DNA from: Duganella sp. Root336D2 | GTDB taxonomy: Bacteria > Pseudomonadota > Gammaproteobacteria > Burkholderiales > Burkholderiaceae_D | DNA length: 64,000 nucleotides | Assembly (NCBI RefSeq): GCF_001425005.1 | Contig: NZ_LMDB01000039.1 | Location: 1-64,000, forward strand | Reading direction: 5' to 3' | Shown here: piece after piece, positions 46,144-53,772 of the stretch | Numbering within the stretch: the first letter of the stretch is position 1 | Layout: each line of letters starts with the position of its first letter | The notes under the pieces: generated by a model | Databases searched by the model: none | Told to the model about the DNA's origin: nothing | The model's input: the letters and a program-made list of their open reading frames with translations, nothing else | Position numbers and translations under genes: made by a program

Positions 46144-47022
46144 ATGGATAAACTCGATGCCCTGCGCGTCTTCTGCGCAGTCGTGGAAACGGGAGGTTTT
46201 TCGCGCGCGGCGGAAAAGCTGGTCATCTCCACGTCCTCGGTCACGGCCCAGGTGAACGCGCTGGAATCGCACTTCCACGTCAAGCTGATGAACCGCACCA
46301 CGCGCAGCATGTCGCTGACCGGCGAGGGGCGCGAATGCTATGAACAGGCCCAGCGCCTGCTGGCCGGCATGCAGGAACTGGAGGCCAACCTGCAGCAGGC
46401 AACGCGGGAGCCGCGCGGCACCTTGCGCGTCAATATGCCTGGCCTGGTATCGCGCCTGTATATTGCGCCGGCCCTGCCGCGCTTCGTTGAGCGCTATCCG
46501 GCCATCACCCTGCAGGCCAGCGCCAGCGACCGCATGGTGGACCTGGTGGAAGAGGCTTACGACGTGGTGCTGCGGCTGGGGGATATCGGCGATGCGCGCC
46601 TGGTGGCGCGGCCCTTGCTGCGGACGCGCTTCACCTGCTGCGCGTCGCCCGGCTTCGTGGCGCGCCATGGCAGGCCTGGCGCACCCGAAGAGCTGGTGCG
46701 CTTCGATTGCCTGCACTTCATCCTGCCCCGTGCGGGCCGCCTGCGCGAATGGCAATTCGCGGATGGCGCGGTGTTCACTCCGCCGTCGCGCGTCGCGTTC
46801 GACCATGTGGATTCGCTGGTCGAAGCCTGCAAGTCCGGCGCCGGCATCGGCCAGTTCCTGTCGCTGTCGGTGGAGCAGGAATTGCGCAGTGGCGCGCTGG
46901 TGCCATTGCTTGCTGAGTACCAGGCACCGGGACCCACGCTGACCGCCCTGTACCAGCAGCGGCACCAGCGCGCGGCCAAGGTGCAGGCGTTCATCGACTT
47001 CCTGGGCGAGGTCTTCGCCTAG
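46144..47022 (+). CDS. LysR-family transcriptional regulator
   Basis: 292 residues from the ATG at 46144. N-terminal winged helix-turn-helix: DALRVFCAVVETGGFSRAAE, ISTSSVTAQVNALESHFHVK, NRTTRSMSLTGEG. Substrate-binding domain from about residue 90 (GTLRVNMPGLVSRLYIAPAL, DVVLRLGDIGDARLVARPLL), of the CrgA/PA2447-like class. It is divergent from the quinone oxidoreductase gene it probably controls. The 3' end overlaps the convergent aldo/keto reductase gene by four bases. Confidence 0.92.
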   Translation: MDKLDALRVFCAVVETGGFSRAAEKLVISTSSVTAQVNALESHFHVKLMNRTTRSMSLTGEGRECYEQAQRLLAGMQELEANLQQATREPRGTLRVNMPGLVSRLYIAPALPRFVERYPAITLQASASDRMVDLVEEAYDVVLRLGDIGDARLVARPLLRTRFTCCASPGFVARHGRPGAPEELVRFDCLHFILPRAGRLREWQFADGAVFTPPSRVAFDHVDSLVEACKSGAGIGQFLSLSVEQELRSGALVPLLAEYQAPGPTLTALYQQRHQRAAKVQAFIDFLGEVFA

Positions 47023-48020
47023 GCTGCCTTCTCACTGTCGAGGTGCGACAGCTGGTAATCGTTGTAGCGGCCACCGGCTGCTGCGCCTTGCGGCACGATC
47101 AGCTCCAGCGCTTCCAGGTCGGACTGCAACAGCACCGCATCGAGCGCGCCCAGCGCTTCCTGCAGGCGGCTGCGGGTGCGGGCGCCGACCAGCGGCACGA
47201 TATCCGTGCCTTGCGCCATCACCCATGCAATCGCCAGCTGCGCCACGCTGATGCCTTTGGCTTGCGCCACCGCCCGCATGCGCTCGACCAGCTCCAGGTT
47301 GTGCTTCAGGTTCTCGCCCTGGAACCGCGGGCTGTGCAGGCCGCGATAATCCTGCTCGCCTTCGCGCTGCGTCGTCCAGTGGCCGCTGATCAGGCCGCGC
47401 GACAGCACGCCATAGGCGGTGATGCCGACGCCCAGTTCGCGCGCGGTCTGCAGCAAGCCGTTTTCGATACCGCGCGAAATCATCGAGTACTCGATCTGTA
47501 CGTCGGTGATCGGGTGCACGGCATGGGCGCGGCGCAAGGTTTCGGCATTCACTTCAGACAGGCCGATATGGCGCACATGGCCCTTGCGCACCTGCTCCGC
47601 GATGGCGCCGACGGTTTCCTCGATAGGCGTGGCAGGATCCAGGCGCGACGGGCGGTAAATGTCGATGTAGCCGGTACCCAGGCGGCGCAGCGAATAGGCC
47701 AGGAAGTTGGCCACGGCCTGCGGGCGCGCGTCGTAGCCGATAAAACCGCCATCCGGATCGCGCAGGGCGCCGAACTTCACGCTGATTTGCACCTGTTCGC
47801 GGTTGCGGCCCTGCAGCGCTTCGCCCAGCAGCATTTCATTGTGGCCCATGCCGTAGAAATCGCCGGTGTCGAGCAGGGTGACGCCGGCGTCCAGCGCGGC
47901 GCGGATGGTGGCAAGGCTTTCGGCGCGGTCGGCCGGGCCGTACAGGTCGGACATGCCCATCAGGCCCAGGCCGAGCTGGGAGGTTTGCGGGCCGGTGCTG
48001 CCAAGTTTGCGGGTTTCCAT
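47019..48020 (-). CDS. Aldo/keto reductase
   Basis: 333 residues, TIM-barrel AKR family: LGLGLMGMSDLYG, catalytic Asp51 and Tyr56 in LLDTGDFYGMGHNE, Lys82 in ISVKFG. The expected tetrad His after the DIY motif is replaced by Ser (DIYRPSRLDP where the classic form is LHRxD), a variation known in AKR subgroups close to pyridoxal/NADP reductases. NADPH-binding sequence VPLVGARTRSRLQEALGAL is near residue 275. It is divergent from a LysR gene with a T-N11-A site between. The substrate is unknown; reduction of small aldehydes or ketones is expected. Confidence 0.9.
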   Translation of the reverse strand: METRKLGSTGPQTSQLGLGLMGMSDLYGPADRAESLATIRAALDAGVTLLDTGDFYGMGHNEMLLGEALQGRNREQVQISVKFGALRDPDGGFIGYDARPQAVANFLAYSLRRLGTGYIDIYRPSRLDPATPIEETVGAIAEQVRKGHVRHIGLSEVNAETLRRAHAVHPITDVQIEYSMISRGIENGLLQTARELGVGITAYGVLSRGLISGHWTTQREGEQDYRGLHSPRFQGENLKHNLELVERMRAVAQAKGISVAQLAIAWVMAQGTDIVPLVGARTRSRLQEALGALDAVLLQSDLEALELIVPQGAAAGGRYNDYQLSHLDSEKAA

Positions 48021-48062
48021 GTGTGATCTCCAGGTGGGGTTTCGATAGGGACCATTGTGCTA

Positions 48063-48081
48063 TTATCGATTCCAACAATAA
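48063..48081. promoter_or_regulatory. LysR T-N11-A box
   Basis: TTAT-CGATTCCAACA-ATAA matches the LysR-type T-N11-A dyad and is centred between the divergent aldo/keto reductase and LysR genes. It is 42 bases before the reductase start and 40 before the regulator start. It is the likely site for both control and autoregulation. Confidence 0.55.
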
Positions 48082-48121
48082 ATGCGGCGTTTGCTACATC
48101 TTTATTCGGGAATGCATAATA

Positions 48122-49057
48122 ATGGACCAGTTGAAAGCCATGCAGGTCTTCCTGGCGGTGGCCGACAGCAAAAGCTTCACCCAGGCCGCTGAACAGCTCG
48201 ACCTGCCCCGCCCTACCGTCACCAATGCCGTGCAGTCCATCGAGCAGCAGCTCGGCGTGCGGCTGCTCCAGCGCACCACGCGCAAGGTCAGCCTGACTGT
48301 TGAAGGCCAGCTTTACGTCGAGCGCTGCCGTGCCCTGCTCAATGAGCTGGAAGACATCAATGCCCTGTTCCTGTCCGACGGCCGCAAACCGTCCGGCACG
48401 ATCCGGGTCGACCTGCCGGAACGCATTGCGCGCCTGAGCGTTATTCCCGCGCTGCCGGATTTCTTCACGCGCTACCCGGACATCAAGATTCGCGTGGGGG
48501 CCAACGACCGCATGGCGGACCTGGTGGGGGAAGGGATTGATTGTGCGGTGCGGGCGGGGGTGCTGCGGGATTCAACGCTGGTGGCCAAGCCGCTGGGGGC
48601 GATGGTGCAGGTGAATGTGGCCTCGCCGTCCTACCTGGCGGCGCATGGCACGCCTGTCACCCTGGAAGATTTGCGCGAGCATTGGGCGGTCAACTACTTC
48701 TCCAGCCAGACGGGGCGCGACCTGCCCTGGGAATATGTGGCGGATGGGGAGGTGAAGACGCTGTCGGTGCGCAGCAAGGTGTCGGTGGGGAGTTCGGAGG
48801 CTTACCTGGGGGCCTGCCTGGCGGGGATCGGGTTGGCGCAGATTCCGCTGCCGGGGATTGAGGCGTTGCTCGAGCGAGGGGAGTTGGTGGAGGTGCTGCC
48901 GCAGTGGCGGCCGGCGCCGATGCCGGTGTCGATTATTTATTCGCATAACCGGCACTTGTCGCCGCGCGTGCGTGTGTTCGTGGATTGGCTGGGGGAGGTG
49001 TTGAGGCTGGGCCCAAAACCCGGTCAATCTGGGTCTGACCCTGGTTTACCGGTTTAG
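48122..49057 (+). CDS. LysR-family transcriptional regulator with repeat-encoded tail
   Basis: 311 residues from the ATG at 48122. HTH domain: MQVFLAVADSKSFTQAAEQL, PRPTVTNAVQSIEQQLGVRL, QRTTRKVSLTVEGQ. CrgA-like effector domain (IRVDLPERIARLSVIPALP, GIDCAVRAGVLRDSTLVAKP, SSEAYLGACLAGIGLAQIPL). The natural end is probably near VFVDWLGEVLRLG. The last about 14 residues, including GSDPGLPV, are encoded by a family-A REP-like repeat and are the same peptide found in SoxA. It is divergent from the aldo/keto reductase, its likely target. Confidence 0.92.
   Translation: MDQLKAMQVFLAVADSKSFTQAAEQLDLPRPTVTNAVQSIEQQLGVRLLQRTTRKVSLTVEGQLYVERCRALLNELEDINALFLSDGRKPSGTIRVDLPERIARLSVIPALPDFFTRYPDIKIRVGANDRMADLVGEGIDCAVRAGVLRDSTLVAKPLGAMVQVNVASPSYLAAHGTPVTLEDLREHWAVNYFSSQTGRDLPWEYVADGEVKTLSVRSKVSVGSSEAYLGACLAGIGLAQIPLPGIEALLERGELVEVLPQWRPAPMPVSIIYSHNRHLSPRVRVFVDWLGEVLRLGPKPGQSGSDPGLPV
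49015..49056. repeat. REP-like repeat, family A, shared by two convergent gene ends
   Basis: AAAACCCGGTCAATCTGGGT and CTGACCCTGGTTTACCGGTTT form one continuous unit that is the reverse complement of the family-A layout (AAACCGGTAAACC followed by GGGTCAGACCC). It encodes the tail of the LysR protein on the plus strand. The stop codon of the convergent thioredoxin-domain gene (49054-49056) overlaps its end. Confidence 0.75.
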
Positions 49058-50415
49058 ATGCCCGCCCGCAGCACGTCACCCAACGCCAAGCCCGCCGGCA
49101 ACTTCGCCACCAGCTTCTGCGCCTGCGTCAGATTGCGCTGCTTGAACCCATCCGGCGCATTCACAAAATCCTGCGCCAGCCCTGCCGCCGCAGCCTCGAT
49201 CCGCGCGCCATCACCCGGCGTGGTATCGATCAGCGCCGACAGGTAAGTCGCGCCCCACTGGATGCGGGTCGAAGGACCCACCGCCGAGCACCAGGCCTTC
49301 TCATACCAATCCAGCATTGCCGGAAGATCCGCCCGGCGCTTGGCCGCGGACGCGAGGCTCAGCTTGAAATAGTACGGCGCATGCGACTCCGTCAGCGTCG
49401 CCTGCAGCAAAGCTTCAGCTTCCGCATGCAGCCCCGCATCGTTCAGCGCACTGGCCGCCGTGTTGACCAGCGTATGCCGGCCATGCTTGTCATCCACCAG
49501 TGCCAGCGCATGCTGCACGCGCGTACGCACAAGCTGCGGCAAGCCTTCCGCCGCATAACCCATGCGCGACATGCGCACCTGCAAACGCACCGCAGTCAGA
49601 CGATCCGGCGCCGACAGCCACATGTCCTCAGCCCACGCATGCGCGGCGTTCGCCATGGCGGTCGCCAGTTCAGCATGACGCGCCGGCGCGGCACGTACCA
49701 GCTGGTGGCCGCTATTGCCGAAGATGTCCATATTGGCGCGCGCTACACGCGCATCGCCCAGCACCTTCAACAGGAATTCAGGCGACGCGGCATCCACCAC
49801 ACGGCCAGCCTGCGCCACCATCGCATGCAGGCGCAGGCGCGTGGCGGCATCCTCCACCTGGCGCGCAGCGGCCGGCGCTTCGCCGGTTACCGCAGCAGCA
49901 GCCAGTTGCGACAGGGTGGTCAAGGTCACGCCCAGGTCGCGGCCGTGCAGCAGCACGCCTTCATCGGTATCCCAGGAATAGTTCGACAGCAACGTCCATT
50001 CAGACGGCGACAGGGCACGCGTGCCGTCCAGCGCCGCGGCCATCGACTCGCCCGCCGAATTGCCGGCAAAGCGCGCCGCCATCAGGGCTTCGCCAAACAG
50101 TTCGCCATCGAGTTCGCACGGCAGGCGGGTGATCTCGCTGCCATCCGGACGGTACATCACCATGGTCGGATAGCTGCGCAGCTTCAGGCGCGCGGCCATC
50201 GCCTGCGCGTTCGGGCTGTCGCCATCGAGTTGCATCGCCACCATGGTTTGCAGCTTGGCCGGGAATTCTTCGCGGCCGAAGATTTCATACTTGACCCGGT
50301 TGCACGGGGGGCACCACGCGGCGCCCCAGTACAGGAACAGCGGACGGCCGGCAGCCTGGGCCCCCTCCAGTGCGGCATCAAAACCGCCTTCGAACCACTC
50401 GATGGTGTCAGCCAT
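49054..50415 (-). CDS. Thioredoxin-domain protein with helical C-terminal region
   Basis: 453 residues. The N-terminal thioredoxin fold (about residues 1-120) has active site WCPPC in FLYWGAAWCPPCNRVKYEIF, then LRSYPTMVMYRPDG with the cis-proline. The remaining about 330 residues are Ala-rich helices resembling TPR-like repeats (about residues 300-420). There is no signal peptide, so it is probably cytoplasmic. It likely acts as a thiol-disulfide exchange or chaperone protein; the CPPC site suggests reductase rather than oxidase character, but no partner is evident. It is followed upstream by folE with three bases between, so they may be co-transcribed. Confidence 0.85.
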   Translation of the reverse strand: MADTIEWFEGGFDAALEGAQAAGRPLFLYWGAAWCPPCNRVKYEIFGREEFPAKLQTMVAMQLDGDSPNAQAMAARLKLRSYPTMVMYRPDGSEITRLPCELDGELFGEALMAARFAGNSAGESMAAALDGTRALSPSEWTLLSNYSWDTDEGVLLHGRDLGVTLTTLSQLAAAAVTGEAPAAARQVEDAATRLRLHAMVAQAGRVVDAASPEFLLKVLGDARVARANMDIFGNSGHQLVRAAPARHAELATAMANAAHAWAEDMWLSAPDRLTAVRLQVRMSRMGYAAEGLPQLVRTRVQHALALVDDKHGRHTLVNTAASALNDAGLHAEAEALLQATLTESHAPYYFKLSLASAAKRRADLPAMLDWYEKAWCSAVGPSTRIQWGATYLSALIDTTPGDGARIEAAAAGLAQDFVNAPDGFKQRNLTQAQKLVAKLPAGLALGDVLRAGI

Positions 50416-50418
50416 GGA

Positions 50419-50985
50419 TCAGGACTCGCGAGCCAGTGCCAGGAATTCGGTACGCATTGCCAGGTTAGGCTGCAGTTCGCCCAGCATGGCGGAGGTCACG
50501 GTTTCTTCACCGGCGGTGCGGATGCCGCGCGATTCCATGCACAGGTGGCGGCACTTGACCACCACGCCTACCGCCTTCGGCTCCAGCACGGTCATCAGCG
50601 CTTCGGCGATCTGCATGGTCATGCGTTCCTGCACCTGCAGGCGCTTGGAGAACACGTCCACCAGGCGGGTCAGCTTGGACAGGCCGACAATCTTGCCATT
50701 TGGTACATACCCCACGGTGGCCTTGCCGAAGAACGGCGCCAGGTGGTGCTCGCAATGGCTGTACACCGGGATGTTCTTCACGACGATCAGTTCGTTGTAC
50801 TGCTCGGCGCCATCTTCGAAAGCCTTCAGCACTTCCGCCGGATCCTGGCCGTAGCCGGAGACCCAGTGTTTCCACGCCTTGTGGACACGGTGCGGGGTTT
50901 CGATCAGGCCTGGACGATTCGGGTCTTCGCCCAGGTGCTCCAGCAGGCGGCGCCAATCGTCTTCGGTGAATACTTCTTTAGTCAT
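50419..50985 (-). CDS. folE: GTP cyclohydrolase I (FolE)
   Basis: 188 residues. TPHRVHKAWKHWVSGYGQDP, the zinc-binding VYSHCEHHLAPFFGKATVGY, GLSKLTRLVDVFSKRLQVQE and KCRHLCMESRGIRTAGEETV supply the Cys and His ligands and active-site residues. It converts GTP to 7,8-dihydroneopterin triphosphate, the first step of folate (tetrahydropterin) synthesis. The length is typical and the gene intact. The gene upstream is nudC, 49 bases away, on the same strand. Confidence 0.97.
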   Translation of the reverse strand: MTKEVFTEDDWRRLLEHLGEDPNRPGLIETPHRVHKAWKHWVSGYGQDPAEVLKAFEDGAEQYNELIVVKNIPVYSHCEHHLAPFFGKATVGYVPNGKIVGLSKLTRLVDVFSKRLQVQERMTMQIAEALMTVLEPKAVGVVVKCRHLCMESRGIRTAGEETVTSAMLGELQPNLAMRTEFLALARES

Positions 50986-51034
50986 GATTGCAAGGACCGT
51001 GAAATGTGGAATCTAATCCACCAGTATACAGCGT

Positions 51035-51847
51035 TCAGGGTCGGTTCGCTGCCAGCAGCTCGCTGGCGATGGAAACCGTATGCGTCAGCACCGGCCACTC
51101 ATCTTCCGGGCCGAACCAGCGCGCGTCGCTGATTTCATTGGGGTCGGTGACGATCTCGCCGTCCAGGTATTCGGCGGTGAAGGCAATCATCAGCGAATGC
51201 GGGAAGGGCCAGGACTGGCTGCCGAAGTATTTCAGGTTGTGCACGCGCAGCCCGACTTCTTCGAATACTTCGCGATGCACCGCCTCCTCCACCGATTCGC
51301 CGGCCTCGAGGAATCCAGCCAGCGCGGTATAGCGCTTGTACGGCGAATTGGCATGCGCGGCCAGCAGGCGCTGCTTGCCCTTTTTGATCAACACCATCAT
51401 CGCAGGCGAGATGCGCGGATAAGCGAGATGGCTGCAGGCGGTGCAGCGCATGGCACGCTCGCCGGGCGCCAGCAGCATCGGCGAACCGCAGGCGCCGCAG
51501 AAACGGTGGGTGCGCGCCCATTCGGCGATCTGGAAGGCGCGACCTGCAACGCCCAGCAATCCGTCATCGACTGTGCCGAACAGGGTGCGCAGGCCGACGT
51601 AAGAGTGGCCGGGCAACGGCGGCGTGTCATGCGGCGCTTGCGCGACCTGCCAGTAGCGCCCTTCCCAGGTACCCAGCGGCATGGCTCCGGCCAGTTCCAG
51701 TCCGGCTGCCACCAGTTCCGCATGCGGCGGCAGGGCCAGGCTTTCCTCCCGCAGCAGCAGCCGGTCTTTGTGGAAGACCAGCGTCTGGATATCGGCGGCG
51801 TTGAGGGATTGGATCAGGGGCTGGAAACCGGCAGGGGTCTGTAGCAT
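51035..51847 (-). CDS. nudC: NAD+ diphosphatase NudC (Nudix hydrolase)
   Basis: 270 residues. N-terminal NudC-like domain, then a four-cysteine zinc ribbon (FCGACGSPML and MRCTACSHLAYPR). The Nudix box GFLEAGESVEEAVHREVFEE with following VGL is near residue 165, and the NADH-recognition motif SQSWPFPHSLM (canonical SQPWPFPxS) near residue 200. NudC cleaves NAD(H) to NMN(H) and AMP and removes NAD caps from RNA. The gene is intact. Confidence 0.95.
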   Translation of the reverse strand: MLQTPAGFQPLIQSLNAADIQTLVFHKDRLLLREESLALPPHAELVAAGLELAGAMPLGTWEGRYWQVAQAPHDTPPLPGHSYVGLRTLFGTVDDGLLGVAGRAFQIAEWARTHRFCGACGSPMLLAPGERAMRCTACSHLAYPRISPAMMVLIKKGKQRLLAAHANSPYKRYTALAGFLEAGESVEEAVHREVFEEVGLRVHNLKYFGSQSWPFPHSLMIAFTAEYLDGEIVTDPNEISDARWFGPEDEWPVLTHTVSIASELLAANRP

Positions 51848-51892
51848 GGCAATTAATATAGTCCTGGCAACAGGCCGATGATACTTGAACTT

Positions 51893-52654
51893 CTAGCGCG
51901 GCGAGCGAATGGCTTCGATGACCTGCGACGCGGTCAACTTTTTGCCGATCTTGTGGCCGGCCTGCTTGAATTCACGCAAGGCGCGGTCGACCTCGGCCTC
52001 GCTCGGCTTCACCGGCGCCAGCGATTTCGCCAGCAGCGGCAGGATTTCCTTGCGCATGAAGCGCGGCCCGGCTGCGATGAGCTGCCAGATGAGCAGGGCG
52101 AAGCCCAGCGCCATGCCAAGCAGGAAGCCCGGCGGGCCATATTCCGATGAAATGGCGGCGCCAATGGCAGGAACGATGAAGCACAGGCCGATGCCGCCGG
52201 CGATTGCCAGCGCCACACCGCCGTCCATATGCGTGGTCGCGAAGTGCTTTTCCACTTTGGGCGACAGCAGGTTAATCGGTGAGAAAATCAGCCCGAGGCG
52301 CTCTTCCGCCGACAACAGGTGCGGCGCGGCCTGCATGCGCACTTCAAGTGCCAGGCGCTGCTCCAGGGCGGCATCCAGGCCAGGGTAAGTTTCCCGCTTC
52401 AGGGATTCCAGTGAACCGGAGCTCTTCGATACGCCGGCATAGGCATTCAGGTCGGCGTCGCTGAATGCACCGCAACTGGTGCAGGTGCGCTGGTGCCCGA
52501 CCAGTTTTCCTTCGCCAAAGCTGATGTAATAAACATGGCCTACCGAGCCGAGACGGGTCATGCGGAAAGCGCGCGGCACCCTGCAAACGCCGCAGAAATC
52601 CGCGACATACCCCAATGCACGGCGCGTAATCTTGCGCCCCCAAACAATGAACAT
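51893..52654 (-). CDS. Zinc-ribbon membrane protein of unknown function
   Basis: 253 residues. Two CxxC pairs (FCGVC near residue 20 and TCTSCG near residue 57) suggest a zinc ribbon. A soluble helical part is followed by two membrane helices at about residues 148-170 and 177-198. The basic C-terminus reads FKQAGHKIGKKLTASQVIEA. No family name is recognised. The ATG at 52654 is the first after an AT-rich gap that separates it from the operon to the right. It could be a membrane quality-control or signalling protein; this is a guess. Confidence 0.65.
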   Translation of the reverse strand: MFIVWGRKITRRALGYVADFCGVCRVPRAFRMTRLGSVGHVYYISFGEGKLVGHQRTCTSCGAFSDADLNAYAGVSKSSGSLESLKRETYPGLDAALEQRLALEVRMQAAPHLLSAEERLGLIFSPINLLSPKVEKHFATTHMDGGVALAIAGGIGLCFIVPAIGAAISSEYGPPGFLLGMALGFALLIWQLIAAGPRFMRKEILPLLAKSLAPVKPSEAEVDRALREFKQAGHKIGKKLTASQVIEAIRSPR

Positions 52655-52728
52655 GATTTTTCCCAGTGGAAATAAATATCAAATCATGAATTGTCGTGTA
52701 TTTTCTGTCAATTACAACCGCAGCTTAA

Positions 52729-53772
52729 CTACTTCCTTTGTTGCATATACAGCACCCACGGCAGGACAAGCACGACGGCCAGCCAGGGGAAGCGGGCGAT
52801 GATGTGGGCGAAGGCGATGACCAGCACGCTGAGTATGGCAATCGCGATGGCCAGCCCGATGTGGCGCGTCCGCTTGCGCTCCGCCGGCGGCGGCATTTCG
52901 GCAACGGGCGGCAGGCTTAATGGCGCGGGCGGGGCCGCAGCCGGCACTTGATCCAGCGGCGTCGGCGCGCCGTGCAAACGTTCTTCCTTATGCGACTCGA
53001 CGCTTCCATGATCGATATTGGCGGCGCGCAGCAGGACTTCGCCTATCCAGCTATCGAGCCGCTCGCCCCAGTGCTGCATGGCCGCGGCGCCCGTCTCGGC
53101 CAGGTGCTGGAAATGGCTGTTGTCATTCTTCGGGTTCATGTCGTTCGCAAATTGCCCCTGCCGCCGGTCCAGCGTCGCCAGCACCCGGTGTGCCAGCGAA
53201 TCGGCGCCGGTGGCAACGAACAGCGGCATCTTCGACCATGGCGCGCTCTCCCTGGCCTCGACGCAGAAAGGCGCTGCCGGCACCCCGTCCGAAGGAACCG
53301 GGGTATCAAGATCGGCGGCGATTGCCTTGGCCAGCTTTTTCCAGTCCGTATTCGGCACATCGAGCCCGCCTGGCCGCTCGGCCACAAACAGGTAGCAATC
53401 GACGTTGCCCGCGCAGCCTCCTGCCTCCCACGCGCCCCGCTCCGTGCCGACCGCCCAAAGCTGGTAGCGGTCGGGGTAGTGGACCGCTACCACCTGCGTG
53501 CATCGGGCCAGGGTCTGAGGCACCTCGATGCCCACAAGCTCTACCGGATGCAGCGACAGCCCAGTGGCCCCGGCTTGCGCCAGGACGTCCAGCCAGCGGG
53601 TGAAGTCGTCGGCCAGCAAGGCATTCCCCGCACGGTCCCTGAACTGCAGACGCGCGCCGAAGAAGATGCCGTGCCGGTACCAGTCCTCGAGCGCAAGCTT
53701 CTTGCGCAGGAACCTGCTGCCGTAGCTCACCAGGGCTACCTGCCGCTGGATCAGCTCGAAATCGTAGCTCAT
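52729..53772 (-). CDS. Unrecognised protein with C-terminal membrane hairpin, last gene of the MoxR/VWA operon
   Basis: 347 residues from the ATG at 53772, which overlaps the DUF4132 stop by ATGA. An alpha/beta soluble part covers about residues 1-265 (LVSYGSRFLRKKLALEDWYR, LHPVELVGIEVPQTLARCTQ, GAWEAGGCAGNVDCYLFVAE). A Pro-rich linker (about 270-305) leads to two adjacent membrane helices near the C-terminus (about 310-327 and 329-344: IGLAIAIAILSVLVIAFAHI, WLAVVLVLPWVLYM). The tail placement suggests tail-anchoring to the inner membrane. I do not recognise a family. Strict coupling to the upstream gene makes it a component of this operon, perhaps the membrane-acting effector or anchor of the complex. 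Confidence 0.7.
   Translation of the reverse strand: MSYDFELIQRQVALVSYGSRFLRKKLALEDWYRHGIFFGARLQFRDRAGNALLADDFTRWLDVLAQAGATGLSLHPVELVGIEVPQTLARCTQVVAVHYPDRYQLWAVGTERGAWEAGGCAGNVDCYLFVAERPGGLDVPNTDWKKLAKAIAADLDTPVPSDGVPAAPFCVEARESAPWSKMPLFVATGADSLAHRVLATLDRRQGQFANDMNPKNDNSHFQHLAETGAAAMQHWGERLDSWIGEVLLRAANIDHGSVESHKEERLHGAPTPLDQVPAAAPPAPLSLPPVAEMPPPAERKRTRHIGLAIAIAILSVLVIAFAHIIARFPWLAVVLVLPWVLYMQQRK

Noticed and set aside
27877-49056. Possible CRISPR array from the recurring palindromes
   Set aside because: The repeats are scattered singly over more than 20 kb, are inverted dyads of two families and have no spacer periodicity or cas genes.
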